Shown here one piece after another: positions 13,064 to 25,539 of a stretch of DNA of 64,000 nt. The stretch spans positions 6,012,623-6,076,622 of the forward strand of contig JAJEKV010000027.1 of NCBI GenBank assembly GCA_021234155.1, in the 5' to 3' direction. The stretch is from Isoetes taiwanensis. Lineage: Eukaryota > Streptophyta > Lycopodiopsida > Isoetales > Isoetaceae. Every line of letters begins with the position of its first letter. Positions within the stretch are counted from its first letter, which is position 1. Under the pieces are notes generated by a model, which worked only from the letters and a program-made list of their open reading frames with translations, was not told where the DNA came from and did not search any database. The position numbers and the translations under genes are program-made.

Positions 13064-13265
13064 CCTGAATAGTAAAGTTTTATAGCCTTAATACATTATG
13101 AATGTCAGCTTAACATCTTTAGCATTGTTTTTTATTGTTTTGAATTTACTAAAAAATTCAATGTTCTTTGTTTTAAGCTATTTTCATATTATGTTGAAGT
13201 ATTTCAATATTTAGCAGGCTTGCGTAACCCCCGTATAACTATTACTGCAATTCTGGCTTGTCCAT

Positions 13266-13660
13266 GTGTCTGCCACATCATCAAAAAATTGGCGTGGCAT
13301 AATTATCATCGTTAGATTCCTTATTGTGGCTAGGAAAATTAGAAATAATATGGAAATTTTCCTTCAGACTTCTATTGTGAAGTCTGGCTGGTCGACGAGC
13401 CCATTTTTGGGTATAGCAGAATCGTTAGAAACTGTGGGGGCCGTTACAGAACCGACTGAGTCCCGTGATCTATTTCGACCTCTGTTTTTCGATGGCTTCA
13501 TGCCAAAACATATTTTTTGCCTTTTCCCTCTTGAATGCAATTGCATGCGACAATGGAGCAGCAGAGCAAGGGAAATAAACACTTGATTGCATTTTCTTGG
13601 ACGGTTGGGCATCGGATATACTTCTTGTGAGTACCATTATTGATATGTATGCAAAATATT
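13266..13660. other. Coding-like stretch, unrecognised
   Basis: Both strands are open here for 80-106 codons in block A. The minus-strand reading ends in a polar, basic then acidic segment (SKNRGRNRSRD, then DQPDFTIEV before a stop) that looks more protein-like than the surrounding ORFs. It is kept in block C and altered in block B. I do not recognise it and cannot say that it is expressed. Confidence 0.25.
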
Positions 13661-14241
13661 TATATCTTAGGTTTGTTTCTTTTCAGCAATGACACAATAA
13701 ATTTCCAGGTGATGTGATAGAATGGTGGCTAAACCTTCGTAATGATCTCTCCCAGCTCTCTGCAAGCTCATCCTTATCAAAGTAAGTTCAAAGATATCAA
13801 ACAGGATTTGGATGGCAAACGGCCCAAAAGAGGTTTTAGTAGATGTCTCCCAAGACACTTTGAGGTAATTTTTGTTTTCTCACCATGTTTCCTTCACAAG
13901 GAAAAAGTTCATCTACATGTTCTCAGTTGCTTGTCCAGAAGAAACAGCTCTTTGCTTTTCTTCTTTGCGCATGAGTGTATTATCACAATCTGTTGCAGAT
14001 TTCATGGAGAGACATTTTGCCTTTCTTCTCTTAAGATAGTAAGCCCCTGATTGGAAGTTGAATGATATATTTAGATTCCTTGTAAGATTTAGCCATTACA
14101 TTTGCTTACTACACTCTCTCGGCAAGGTCTGTCGCCCTAACATGGCTTAATGGGTTCGTGCCTCGAACCTTTGTGTTTACATATTGTTGGGGATCCAAGG
14201 CAAAATAGGATTGTGTTAAGGTCATTCAATTGAGTCCGCAG

Positions 14242-14925
14242 AGTTCGAGAGACTTCCGATCTGTGCAGAATGTCATGAGAAATTTGAAGGAAATCTAACC
14301 TACTGCAGGTCATGTTTTGATGCCAGAGTTAAAACAATGGCCATAATTGGGGACGAAGGTCTAGACTTGAAAGTGCGCTTGAAAGTGGGCAATTCAAACT
14401 GGAGAAGGTGACCCAAAAATTAAGTCTGCTGGAATACGCTTTGGAAATTTATTGATCCATACTTTTGAATTCTGTTTATTCCGATGTTACAATTGAGACA
14501 GGAGATGGAGACAAGACTCCTGCACATAGAGATATTTTGGTAAGAGTTTTTTCAGCTTCATGGATATGACTGTTCCTTACAAACCTTGTGATATTTTCTA
14601 AGAATATGGAAAATGTTTAATACTTGCTGCTATTAGCGAGAATCTTTCTTCTTTCTGTGAACATTAGCTAAAGCACAACACATCAAAACAACAATAGAGA
14701 TATATTACTTGTAAAGTCTACAGTTTGTTGGGATCATATAACACATTAAAGGACGTGCTAATCAGTTTCTTACCCAGGCCAGCAGATCATTAGTTTTCAG
14801 GGCAATGTTCGAGCATAGATTGCAAGAAAAGACATGTGCAGCGATTCATGTCGCTGACATCTGCACTCTAGTAATGCATGCATTGCTTCTTTACATTTAT
14901 ACTGGTCAATATCATATAAATAGAA
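14242..14925 (+). pseudogene. BTB/POZ-domain protein fragment, At4g08455-like (block A copy)
   Basis: BTB/POZ proteins are typically substrate adaptors for CUL3 ubiquitin ligases. An exon starting after an AG at 14241 reads FERLPICAECHEKFEGNL, then CRSCF, giving a CxxC...CxxC zinc-type N-terminus like that of Arabidopsis At4g08455. It then has a predicted coiled segment (LEKVTQKLSLLEYALE) in another frame, then SDVTIETGDGDKTPAHRDIL at the BTB start. A 238-bp GT-AG intron (14540-14777) splices in phase to ASRSLVFRAMFEHRLQEK and HALLLYIYTG, the BTB core with the usual RS-VFRAM signature. The first part holds a frameshift and stops, and I could not find the C-terminal exons, so I call it a pseudogene. 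Some of the damage could be sequence error. Block B holds a second copy, and block C a piece of the first exon. Confidence 0.8.
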
Positions 14926-15756
14926 TGTCATGTTTTTGCATTGAAGATTGTACATTACAAGTGTACATGTGTGTCTTTCACCACATGATAAGCTTTCAAA
15001 TACCACTGCGTCTTCTCTTTTTGTACTCCATTATTCATCTCTTTGCGACATTGCCTAGGCATATCTAATACTATATTTTATTCGTTGAATCATTACGTCA
15101 AAAGACAAGGTTCTTTTCTTTTATATCATCTCTCGGAGATCATTATACCCTTCAATGTCTTTCTAAAAGTAAATGTAGAGACTATGGAAAAGAGAAAGAG
15201 CATTTTAAAAGAGCCATTCGTTTATGCTCCTGTGAAGCAGTGGTTCTTGAAATGTTTGAAAGATCCACAAACATGAAAATTGAGTTACAATTTATAGCAC
15301 TTCAAGTGGCATAACTAGTTTGCAGACTGTGAAGAGTGAAAAGTGGCCCCAAGACGATGTCTTACTGACCTATCCTGAAAATGGATGGTTTAATAGTTAT
15401 TGAGCCTATTACTTGCGGGGCATCAGGCCATATCATAAAGGATGATTTATTCATGGAATGAAGAGTGGTATAACAGTGGGACAGTGTTGCCAAAGTGGTA
15501 TCAGATAAAGCTTGGCTCTTCCAATTTGTTCTTTGCAAGTTATGAGAATCTAGAACTCATAATAAAAAAAGTTAAGTTGAAAATCATATTGCAGATTAAG
15601 GACTCGCGCCATGCATCCAAACTGCAGATAAGAAGAGAACTTCTGCAGACTTGGGGAAAGGAATGCCCCCGTTTTCCCTTGAAAAAGGGTTTTTAATCCT
15701 AGTAGTAATGCTTGTTTTTCCCTTCAGGAAAAGAATGCTGACCATTATAGGCTTTA

Positions 15757-16470
15757 GGAAAGGAATGCCTGGAGTCAGAATGCATTCTGTCAGAATCTTT
15801 TCGGCAGTGAAGCAGGTTTTTGGCCCTGGAGCATCTCGAAAGTTGGAGGAATCCACCGCAAAGGTGTATTCTTTCGACTTAGGTCTCATAAAATTGCAAT
15901 ATTTTCGTTTTCTCAACTCTCAAAACCAGCACTAACCCACGTATCGCACACAGAAGCAATAAGAAATTACATCACAAACAGGCACCAGACCGCACCATCC
16001 TTCCAGGCGCTCTTAAACTGCTCAGGCTTCCACACCCGACAAGGACCGGCATGTTAGACGACATGTCCACTCAACAGATCTTGCCATGTGCGCATCCAAT
16101 CCTTTCTGTTTCCATACCATGCAGACATCGACCACAAAACCGGAGGCCTCAAGTTAAAAAAGCCATTTTGACCACTAACTGCCAATAACTCCTCAAACTT
16201 GCAGAAACATGCGGATTTCTATACAATACGCCACAGAAATCAAGGCCAAACCATGCCAGAAAACCCCTCCACAAATACAAAACAAAAATATTGCAAGTTA
16301 ATGGGAATCCGCTATTGAAATACGCAGCTAAAGAAACAATTGAATTTTGATTGGGACGCCATATGTTAGGATGCATGTGGCTTCAAAGTCCATGCAAAAG
16401 TAGAATGTTTCTAACTCTCACGCAATCAATATGAAATTTTAGCTATAGCCAGAAGTTGAAAGTTACAACA
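15757..16470 (+). repeat. Repeat R, copy A2
   Basis: Longer copy of repeat R (compare 10908-11372), with the extra ~240 bp that contains GGACGCCATATGTTAGGATGC. Just upstream, at about 15672-15720, lie remnants of the LINE-like tail seen whole at 45141-45329 (GGGTTTTTAATCCTAGTAGT). Confidence 0.75.
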
Positions 16471-16690
16471 AATAACAAGGTTTCCTCGAGTGCCAAAACC
16501 AAAACGGTACCAGTTGATTAAACCAACCAATTAGACTGCTTTTAAAGTGCATGCTAAAGCATAACATGTTCAACAAAAAATAACATGTTCAATGGTAAAT
16601 AATTTGAAATAGAAAGAAAATCATTACATGTAAGAATTAGGAATACTAGTGACGGTGCCTGGCATTTGTCAAGAAATATGGATCTCTTGT
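16453..16690 (+). repeat. Direct repeat, first copy
   Basis: The sequence from CAGAAGTTGAAAGTTACAAC to AATATGGATCTCTTGT recurs at 19691-19917 with one ~20-bp deletion. The second copy sits exactly where homology between blocks A and B stops, suggesting a role in the rearrangement. Block B has the matching copy at about 46020-46262. Confidence 0.85.
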
Positions 16691-19264
16691 CTTCCTATAT
16701 ATATGATTAGTAGGAAAAAAAAAAGTGATTTTCCGGCAAAAAAAATCCAAAAAAAAAAAATGTTTCAGGGCAAAAAAACCTAAAAAAAAATTACATTTGG
16801 CATCGGGAAAGGGTTCCGACAGGGACGTCCGAGGATTAGTTGGGAGCTCTACTGGTTGCGACTTAGAACCAACTGGGAAGATTTGATCAAAATGAGTACA
16901 TTCAAGAGCTCTGGCCATAAAAGCAAACAATGTTACAAGACCCAGAGATTAAAAAATATAGAGAAAAAATGTGGCCTCATTTCTTCATCATCCTATGGTG
17001 ATTCTACAGAGAAGAAGGCGTTGTACTTAATTGCCATTTGGCAAAGGTTAAAACCTGCAAATGCTGCAGTGTTATAGCCAGAAAAGCAATAAAGCTTCTT
17101 CTCCATTCCGGCCCGTTTTGAGTGGCTAAACCGAGGACCGACGTAGGCCTCAGATTCAAAATGAAAAGCTTCAAAAGATGAGCCGAATTTATGCGTTTTG
17201 GCCACAAGAATCTGGGAAGGGATGCAACATTTGTCCTGATGCACAGAAAAGGAAGAAAGAATGGTTTTTTTAGGCCGTTTGATGCCAAAAGGGTTTTTGT
17301 TCTACGAGTTCGAGCTGGGAGGAAAAAAAAGGAAGGTTTTTCTAAAATATTTGAGGCGGACAAAGAGATGGACAGCATCATCGCCAGACTGCCTGTAAGA
17401 TGGAAAGAGCTTATTCGTCAAGCTTTTGGATACCATGAGTAGAGGCATGTACAGAACACGAGTTTCCTGTACGATTACAGAACACGAGTTTGCTGTTAAT
17501 GCTACACCTTCAATTTTATAGAGCTTAGTGATGTCTAACGAGATGGCCAAGCTTTTGAAAGCTTCCTTTGTCCAACAGAATTGGCGCAGGCAAGTATCAT
17601 GTATCATGTGAATAGAGCTTTTGATATATTTGATTAATAGCTAACTAGTAAATAAAATTGTGCAATGCAAACTACAAGTGCAGGCAAGAGACACGGAACT
17701 ACTTAAAGTCCATATTAAGACCAAAATAGCAGAGAGGTGTGATTGGAATTTACAGCAGTGAACTTTCTGGCATAGCAGTAAGTGTAATATTTGTTGTGCT
17801 TTCTATATTCATTTCAATTCAATGTGTAGCTCTTTAAATGCACATCCACCTTCTATCTTCTGTTGAGATGAAGTGTGTATTCCTTAAATTGCATTCCTTG
17901 GCTGAAAATAGCATTTCTCAAGTTGCTTCCTATCTCTGAAGCCTCCCTCTGTTTGGAGGACTTTGAAGTAAGAGAATATACAGTGGCATCTTGATGGCCA
18001 TCATTTATATGCATTATCCTTGCCTCAACTTTGAGGATGCAAGTCGTTTCCTGCTCTCATTCATTCTCTTTTTCTTTTTAATATGGTTAATTTAAATACA
18101 TATATAACGCTTCCATGTTGAAGGCATCTGTAGAAAAACATGACCAGATTGAATTAAGAGATTCAATAGATAGTATTGGAGACCGAACTTTAACATTTAT
18201 GTCTCTAGCTTGCTATTTGCTTTGCCAGCACTCAAAAACTACTGCATTAGAAAGACACCTCTTATGGATAAGTTTTATTTTGCCCTTCAGATTGCATAGA
18301 GAGGAGGGTAAGTGGCATGATACAGTTGCTGCTTCACATAATGTGGAAGCTGGACACTTTACTTTAACCTGTCTCGTCCTGTCCTTTCATGGGCTATGTA
18401 TATGCCGATTAGATCCTTTCGTGGCCGTGCCAATGTGAGAATTATTTCCTAGTTTGGATTGGCTGGGGCCCCGCTTTCGCTGCCGGATTTCTGCCCTGCC
18501 TGGTACGAGCTTTTCTTCAACCTGCATTTGATTTTTCATGGCTTCATTGGATTTGAGTGCAAATATCACTGAAAACCGTGCGTTGGTTCAGAAATTGTGC
18601 AGTATTTATAGAGAAGAATCTTGTGAAATCTGTCATCGATAACATAATAGCTGTAGTTTAAGCGTTGCTAAAGATATTTGTTGTAGATCGTAATTTAATG
18701 TCCCAAACATGGGTGCTCCAGCTGACATGACTTGGATATGGTCTGTGAGCACCACCAAAGGCAAGTTAAGAAGAAAGACAAGCCTTACCAATTTTAGGTT
18801 GGATCTAGTTTTATTTTATGTTTGCATGGCATCTATAGTAACTTTGTATTTGAGATGTTTAGTTGTGCTTTGGGAATGGCCATATGGAAAAGAGAATTTA
18901 ACATCATTCATGCGAGTTTCGGTTTTAATTTATGGAGTAATAGAGGAGCGGCCTATACATGCAAACAATAGACTAATTTATTTGTTGCAAGGGGTTCTCT
19001 TAACTGGGGTGAATTTGAATTGAACTTTTGCTGAAATTTGAATCATCTGCACTTTGCAAGACCAATGGGAAGGCTGCCATTGCAGTCTGCTGTACAGTTA
19101 CGGGGATCCTTTTATCCAGTTACTAGGCCTATACGGCCACTACGAAGAATTAGGTAGCTCATTGTGTGGGTTTACATGTTCTATTAGCAGTCTGGTAGAA
19201 ACATAAAGTATATCTTACAGCAAAGAGTATATAATAACAGTGTCATATACACTTAATGATCATT
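16691..19264. other. Right part of block A, mostly non-coding
   Basis: AT-rich. One plus-strand ORF (17191-17442, 83 codons) has a basic, protein-like composition (for example LMHRKGRKNGFFRPFDAKR and RLPVRWKELIRQAFGYHE), but I do not recognise it and the matching region of block B is frame-disturbed. Upstream MSH4 exons might be expected here; I could not identify any with confidence. Confidence 0.4.
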
Positions 19265-19406
19265 GAGAGTAGCATCTCTCAATGCAATAAAGATTCTCTC
19301 AGCTTACTCTCTGAGTCCATTTCCCTAATGGTCATGATGGTTAATGCCTTTGCTTTCATGGTATCAAGCAAACTTCCAGGCAGTTATAGACTGCCGGAAT
19401 TTACTG
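19265..19406 (+). pseudogene. MSH4: MSH4 exon fragment (block A copy)
   Basis: MSH4 is the meiosis-specific MutS homologue that pairs with MSH5 to stabilise crossover intermediates. This exon reads SLMVMMVNAFAFMVSSKLP, then YRLPEFT, aligning with the lever/clamp-to-ATPase junction of plant MSH4 (Arabidopsis has LDMIVNSFAHTISTKPV...RPELT at this place, from memory). It ends in ACTG followed by a GTGAGG donor. Block B carries the same exon with its following exon. In block A the homology ends at 19684, before that next exon, so this copy is truncated and cannot encode MSH4. Confidence 0.75.
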
Positions 19407-19690
19407 GTGAGGGAATGCGTCCATCTGGAACTAAACATATATACCAGCTCAAATGTATGTGTGGACCATGTAGGATGGTATTGATAGGTTGTTTCCTGTC
19501 AGTCTCAAGTTATTTACTTGCCGGATGTAGTTGATTTTGAACCATCACCTTGCCATAAAAACATTTTCAGAGCCTGATAAAGATCCCCTTATATCAGATG
19601 TATCTCAAATACATAATTATTGCCAGGTGTATGTTCAGATACATAGTGCAAGCCTGACTAAATGGAAATTTTCCATATTGACTAGTGCAA

Positions 19691-19917
19691 ACCAGAAGTT
19701 GAAAGTTACAACAAATAACAAGGTTTCCTCGAGTGCCAAAACCAAAACGGTACCAGTTGATTAAACCAACCAATTAGACTGCTTTTAAAGTGCATGCTAA
19801 AGCATAACGTGTTCAATGGTAATTAATTTGAAATAGAAAGAAAATCATTACATGTAAGAATTAGGAATACTAGTGACGGTGCCTGGCATTTGTCAAGAAA
19901 TATGGATCTCTTGTATA
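19691..19917 (+). repeat. Direct repeat, second copy
   Basis: Second copy of 16453-16690. It begins right after the A/B homology breakpoint and is followed by about 160 bp (19912-20076) that recurs in the same orientation at 52030-52193, at the edge of inverted block C. Confidence 0.85.
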
Positions 19918-20250
19918 ATATATATGTATTAGGAAACTCCTAAGTTAATATAAAACGAGTAAAGAATAGACAAATGAATATATAAATTTAGAATATTTCA
20001 ATAAAAGCAACCATTCTAGTGAAGGGCTACAAACCTTTCTCCATTTTTGTTTGAATGACACTTTTCTGCTTAGCCATTTCTCTGCATGCCTAAAAAGGGA
20101 GTTGGTGTTTTTTAATGTGAAGAGGCCTCGAGAATGGTAGGGCAAGATTCAAATTTAAATACTAAGCCACCTCCAGCCATTCATCATCCTGATGGAAATA
20201 GGTGCAAGTCATAAAGCAAGTCTACCGCCACCTTTTCAATCTCCTCCACC

Positions 20251-20255
20251 TCCTC
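20251..20255. repeat. Target-site duplication TCCTC (left)
   Basis: TCCTC directly precedes the left LTR and is repeated at 33364-33368 directly after the right LTR. A 5-bp duplication is typical for Ty3/gypsy integration. Confidence 0.95.
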
Positions 20256-21893
20256 TGTGACGCTCCCTGAACATATACGGCCCTCGGACGTATACATACG
20301 GGGACTTTCCCCTCCCATGGCGACCAACTCGCCATGAGCAGGGCCCTCCGTCTATTCCGGGCCATCTATAATATGATGCCCGAAAGAAGGACACGAAGGG
20401 GTCATTCGGCCCACGCCTTCAATGGGGCTCCTACGTCGCGGAAGCGTGAATACAAGGGTTAGCACACAGCATAAATCGCATATAAATAACCACCTCGAAG
20501 GGTGGCATATCCATCCAAATACCAACGGCAAAGAATATGCATCTAAACCTAAGAAAACACCCCAAACCCATGGTTCTACCCCTGCCTGGACTCAAAGTGA
20601 GGATCGTGACCGGCTAGGCCTCAAGAGATCGCAGCATTGAATCTTGACATGGCGCTATCGGCATAGAACATTGGCTAGGGTTGTCCACTCCATCCGCCCC
20701 TCCCCGTGCACACTTTGGATGATGGGTCAATTCACGCTATGGCGCCGCTATAGCCTTCCAGAGAGCAGTCGGCTCGAGGCATCACCTGGCTGAGCCTACC
20801 TGGGGTTCATGAAGTCCCGGTCCGATGAGGCGGTCGGGAAGCGCCCCTTCCGTAATCACGGTGGCTCCATGGGCGAAGCTAGAGAATACGTGCCGCATCA
20901 CACCCCCCGCATCCGTGCTCGACTTACTCGCCCCTAAATCTACTCAAAGTGCAAGGTGCCCCATACGGGTCACACCTTCCCACCTGTGGAGTGTCGGACC
21001 CATACCCGGCCCCTCTACGTGGGGCCATCGTCTAGCTCGCTATAGGAGTCCTGTGAGCCTTTTATGTTCGTGCAAGACCCCACCTCCACTTCACCACTTT
21101 GTGTTCCTTGTGCGGTGCTAAGCCAAGTACCATAGCATCTATGACCCGGTGGGCTCTTGTGCACATGCCGCATTTAACGGGATAATACAGGGCTCTATCT
21201 AGGAGCATACTACAATAAATAGCCTCTGAGGTCTCTACCCCCCCTTAATTCCCCATTTCCAGAGTAACACTAGGCTAACAACCACCAGTCCATCCATTAC
21301 AAGCAAAACCAGAATCGAAATATATAGAGAACCTACCTTTACAATCAAGGGTTAGTTCCCACGAGTAAACACAGAGAGAATAGACCAAAGAACCCAAGCT
21401 GTGTGCCCACTGTGGGCGCTTATCCTAGAATTCACAACTACACTAGCCACCCACCTGTTTCTGGCTCGACCCATTGTCGTTGGGGATCTCCATCTTCTTG
21501 GTCCGGGTGTTCAAATTTTGTGCAAGAAGGGTGGCGCCCAATTGCTCAAGGTGGCTTCGCCGGGTCACAAAGGTGGCGCCCACCGCCAAGGTGAGTTGTG
21601 GTCGATATGGGGGTGGCGATCCACCCTATTGACCCCAATTAGCATTATCATGCTAACCAATCGAGGGTGGCCACGTGGCGCCTTCCCAAACCATAATTAA
21701 CTTAATTATGGTTTTTTTAAATGTTAATTCCTTAGTTATAGGTTATTATTGTTAATAATTAAATTAGCATAGCTAATTTAATCCTTTTTAAGTGAACCAC
21801 CTAGGTTCCCATACCCCATGTGGCGATGTATCCCACGGTGACGATGTCAACATATTTATACTTATACCGTGTATAAATACTTGGAACGTCACA
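20256..21893 (-). mobile_element. 3' LTR of the element
   Basis: 1638 bp, bounded by TGTGACG and CGTCACA in plus-strand reading. It matches 31723-33363 over its whole length. Differences from its partner cluster at CAG and CTG sites. Confidence 0.95.
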
Positions 21894-21906
21894 TTCTCCC
21901 TCCTTA
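21894..21906 (-). promoter_or_regulatory. Polypurine tract
   Basis: On the minus strand AAGGAGGGAGAA lies directly upstream of the 3' LTR. This is the expected place and composition for the plus-strand DNA primer of an LTR retroelement. Confidence 0.85.
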
Positions 21907-22559
21907 GAAATAATCCGTCCTCAAAGATTGGGGTTAGATCTGAGATATAATAAATGACATTCTGAAGGAAGGTAATTCCTTATTTCAGAAGGTAATATAT
22001 TAAAGCTTTCAAGTTTACAACAGTTTAAGCAGCAAAAGTACAATTCACATCCTTATCATAATTAAAAAGTGCAGGGACCAAAGTCCAAGATTAACAACAA
22101 TGTAACATGTAGATAACATAAAGTTTAAGAAATCGGTCATCAAGAACCCCTAACATGGGCCAGTCACGCATCGCTCATCGGGCCCGCACATGGTAATATA
22201 TCAGTTTATATAGATAAAATAATTAGGTTGTGGTTGAAGGGTCCACCCCCTATATAAAAAAAATGAAAGAAAATTTATCTAGAAGGAACCTATCATGCCT
22301 ATGGTTCGCAGTTCATTGTGGCGTAAGGAATGGTCAGGTTCCTATTATAGCCAAGATGAATGCGGCTATGAAGTACATGCTTTACAAGCGGTCAAGGGTC
22401 ATGTCCACATTGACAAGACACCACGCCCTAAGGAACACAAAGGTGATCCCATCATCCAGAATCAGTTGTTAATTACGATGCATCTACCCCCCTCACCGAT
22501 TCTCGGCGAATCAAGTCTTCAAGCTTACCGCCGGAGCTGGGTTGATAGCATCGTTGATG
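21907..22559 (-). other. Region between pol and the polypurine tract
   Basis: About 650 bp of element sequence with no recognised domain. An env-like ORF is not visible. Confidence 0.6.
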
Positions 22560-22720
22560 GTGCGGCCTTGAGATTCGCCAAGATGAAATCCGGGTAGTGC
22601 TTCTCAAGATCCGTTTGCATCACCCGTAGCATCCTCCACCGGCAAGTGTTTCCACTTGACCAAGTATTGTAGCATTTGAGTCCTCCCGTCTCGTTTTATA
22701 AGCTCGATCAAGAAGAGCTT
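22560..22720 (-). pseudogene. Chromodomain-like C-terminus of integrase
   Basis: The minus strand reads LVKWKHLPVEDAT, a good match to the chromodomain core (YLVKWKGLP--EATWE in chromoviruses). Chromodomains guide integration by binding histone H3 tails, usually H3K9-methylated. This one lies downstream of the integrase core, as in chromoviruses. Confidence 0.65.
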
Positions 22721-22919
22721 GTGTACTATCTCTAGCTGCTCCTCTGTCATTTCCGGGAGGGTTGGGGTTTCAAAACCTCCTCGGATCAGGGGTGTCTTTG
22801 CTTTAGAAGACTCACATGAAAACCTTGTGGATCTTTAAGCGGGGTGGCAAGTCCAGGCGATATGCTTGCTCCCCAATACGTTCAGTGATTTTGAACGGTC
22901 CAGCCCATCTGGGTGCCAA

Positions 22920-23900
22920 CTTCTTTGCAGTTACCAATCTTAAGCTTGGCTTGTTTTACCTTAATCTTAAGCCAAACCGATTCACCCACCGGAAGACTCG
23001 GGGGGGTCCTGGCTTATCTGCTACACTCTTTTGACGATTGCGTCGCCTAGCAAGTAACCACGCACTTCCTCGACCAAAGCTTGCATCTCCAGGAGGAGTT
23101 GTTGAGAAACCTGCACTTTCGACACGGGGTTGTGCCATGTGTCAGGAGTAAGGCATTGATAACCATAATTTATCATGAAAGGAGACATTCTGGAAGACTC
23201 CTGTTTCATACTGTTATAGGCAAACTCTACTAGATAAATATAGTCAGCCCATTGGGATTGCTTACTCCACACATAACTTCTGTAGCATATCCTCTATGAT
23301 ACGGTTGGTACGCCTCCGCTTGACCATCCGTCCGAGGATGATAAGTTTGTACTCATAGCAAGCTTGGTTTGTATGGTGGTGAAGAAATCTTTCCAAAATG
23401 CACTTACAAATTTGGGATCTCTGTCCGGATACAATGACCCGTGGCATTCCGCGGCAACCCAAGATCTCTTTTGCAAAAAGCAGAGCAATATCAAAGGCGG
23501 TGTCCGTGGTACGACATGGCAAGAAATGAGCCATTTTTTGACAATTTGTCGACCACGACCATTAACGCATCATATCCACGGAGAGTACGTGGAAGGCCCA
23601 CTATAAAATCCATGGTTATCACTTCCCCTTAGCGTTGGGCACATCCAAAGGTTGCAATTCTCCCCGAGTCCTTAATTGTTCTCGCTTTGGTCTGCCGGAC
23701 ATACCGACATTAATCGCTTATGTATTCGCAATGTCCTTCTTCATCGAAGGCCAAAATAACCGAGCGGATTTTAAAGTAGGTCTTCATAAATCCCGCATGT
23801 CCAGCTATAGGGTGTTATGTGTGTCATGGAGGATTAACTTACGCGACTCCGGAAGTCCGAGGTACACACAACTTATCCTTGTGATATAACAGATTGCCCT
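22920..23900 (-). pseudogene. Integrase region of pol
   Basis: Segments typical of Ty3/gypsy integrase are readable: a target-strand block around GMPRVIVS, the sequence ADYIYLVEFAYNSMKQESS (the W-x-x-x-LVEFAYN signature of chromoviral integrases), and a GPFKI-type GPY/F module further on. The region is not one open frame, so it is annotated as a broken part of the element. Confidence 0.8.
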
Positions 23901-24012
23901 CTTTCTTATATGAACGGAAAGCTTCGCGTTTCTTTATCCTGTCGCGTGCCTCCTTACTCAAACTAGCCCATATTTCACGTAATCCCTGATCCGTGATCCG
24001 TAGCCAAAGGTC

Positions 24013-25194
24013 CTATTCTATCTGTTTCCCAAACTCACTTGTGAGTGTAGAAATTGCATTACAATGGGTTCGGGTTACCGAGGGGTGGCGTGACAATGCA
24101 TCCGCAACCACATTGTGCTTTTCAGGCTTATACATGATCTCAAAATCATATTCTTCAAGACATTCCATCCATCTCCTCTGACGGAGGTTGAGGTTCGGTT
24201 GGGTGGATAAATAACGGAGACTTTGGTGATCCGTGTCCAACTGGAATCTTCTACCAAGGAGGTAGTGTCTCCATATTCGCAATGCGCGAACAACAGCTAA
24301 CAACTCCTGATCATGGGTAGGATATCGCTGTTCTGTCTCGTTCATCTTCTTTGAATCATAGGCAATAACCCTCCCTTCCTGCATTAGAACCCCACCAGTG
24401 GCGATTTTACTGGCATCTGTGGCCACTAGTTTATGCTTATCAGGATCGGGCAACGTGAGAACGGGTGCTGAGGTTAAGGCATCTTTAAGCTGCTGGAAAC
24501 TTCCCTGAACCTTAGTCTTCCAGTGCTCCATCCAATCCTTCACCTTCTCATGCTTCGTAAGGTTTGTAAGAGGTGCTGCAATCCTTGCAAAATCCTTGAC
24601 AAACTTTCGATAGTATCCTGCTAATCCCAAGAAACTTCGGACCTCGGAGACAATTTCTGGAATAGGCCATTCCCTTACGGCCTCTATTTTTGCTGGATCT
24701 GTAGCAATTCCCTCTGCAGAAATGATATGGCCCAAATAGTCAACCTTTGGAGTGGCAAACTTGCACTTAGAGAACTTGGCAAAAAGCTGATGACGTCTTA
24801 ACTTTTGTTCTTCTAGAGTCTTACTGTAGATGAGAATGTCGTCAAAGAAAATGACAACAAAATCATCCAAGTATTGTCGGAAAACATCGTTCATTAATCG
24901 CATAAACGTTGCGGGGGCATTAGTTAATCCGAAAGGCGTAACGGTAAACTCATAATGCCCATATCTAGTGCGAAAAGCAGATTTATGGATGTCCTCCTCT
25001 TTAATCCTTATCTGATGATATCCCGAGCGAAGGTCAATCTTTGAAAAATATTTGGCCCCTTGCAACTGATCCATTAGATCATCTGCTCTCGGCAAAGCAT
25101 AGCGATTTTTGATGGTATGCTTGTTGAGTTGCCGATAATCAATACACATTCTCAAGGAGCCGTCCTTTTTCTTTACAAAAGAATAGGGCGCCAA
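24013..25194 (-). CDS. Reverse transcriptase and RNase H part of pol
   Basis: A 393-codon open stretch. Residues 1-130 hold the reverse transcriptase signature blocks: [18 protein letters not shown] (8-24), [13 protein letters not shown] (50-62), [12 protein letters not shown] (86-97) and the catalytic FDDI motif (117-120, equivalent to YxDD). VDYLGHIIS (151-159) and [14 protein letters not shown] (186-199) form the connection. RNase H follows at about 257-369 with its acidic residues in VATDAS (D260), DQELLA (E297), LDTDHQS (D322) and ADALSR (D365). Function: copying the element RNA into DNA in virus-like particles. It is part of a longer polyprotein whose protease lies upstream and integrase downstream. 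The family is chromovirus-type Ty3/gypsy by the RT sequence. Confidence 0.95.
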   Translation of the reverse strand: MAPYSFVKKKDGSLRMCIDYRQLNKHTIKNRYALPRADDLMDQLQGAKYFSKIDLRSGYHQIRIKEEDIHKSAFRTRYGHYEFTVTPFGLTNAPATFMRLMNDVFRQYLDDFVVIFFDDILIYSKTLEEQKLRRHQLFAKFSKCKFATPKVDYLGHIISAEGIATDPAKIEAVREWPIPEIVSEVRSFLGLAGYYRKFVKDFARIAAPLTNLTKHEKVKDWMEHWKTKVQGSFQQLKDALTSAPVLTLPDPDKHKLVATDASKIATGGVLMQEGRVIAYDSKKMNETEQRYPTHDQELLAVVRALRIWRHYLLGRRFQLDTDHQSLRYLSTQPNLNLRQRRWMECLEEYDFEIMYKPEKHNVVADALSRHPSVTRTHCNAISTLTSEFGKQIE

Positions 25195-25539
25195 AGGGCT
25201 AAACGCTTAGGTCTAATAAAACCTAGGTTTAGTAGCTCTTGAAGTTGCTTCTTAAGCTCGCCAACTCGGGGACTCATACGGTCAAGAGGGGCTTGCTGGT
25301 AGGTTTAGTACCGGCTCTAAAGCTATCTCACATTCTACCCTCTAAAAGGAGGAAGCGGATCTCGCCCGGGAAAAGATCGCTAAATTCATGGAGAATACCG
25401 GGCAATCCCCGTGGCAAGGTGTTGATTACTTGGTTTTGCTTAGCATCGACTCAATGGAAGCAAGTCTAATAACGCTAGAGGAGCTTTTGCTTGCGTGATA
25501 GCTTTATCTAACCCGTCGAATGGACATAGACCTGCATGA

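Larger units (their letters stand above)
6086..19684 (+). repeat. Segmental duplication block A (reference copy)
   Basis: The sequence from GCAATGCAGTGCCCAAACCC at 6086 to TTTTCCATATTGACTA at 19684 recurs almost base for base, in the same order and orientation, at 33636-49285 (block B). Its part from about 6777 to 14405 recurs inverted at 52193-62386 (block C). It carries a U6 snRNA gene, two copies of repeat R, a BTB/POZ pseudogene and an MSH4 exon. The LTR retrotransposon lies between A and B. Confidence 0.95.

Noticed and set aside
14140-14180. GGTTCGTGCCTCGAACC as a tRNA T-arm
   Set aside because: No matching acceptor, D or anticodon arms nearby; the dyad looks accidental.
15166-15280. 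C-terminal exon of the BTB protein (EPFVYAPVKQWFLKCLKD)
   Set aside because: No clear match to the part of the family that follows the BTB domain and no convincing splice sites.
18115-18438. Plus-strand 107-codon ORF as an MSH4 exon
   Set aside because: Order and place would fit, but no MSH4 motif could be aligned.
206-21893. LTR at 206-1820 paired with the LTR at 20256-21893 as one giant element
   Set aside because: Each has its own matching target-site duplication arrangement (CCAGC around the first alone, TCCTC around 20256-33363), and the first is much more diverged.
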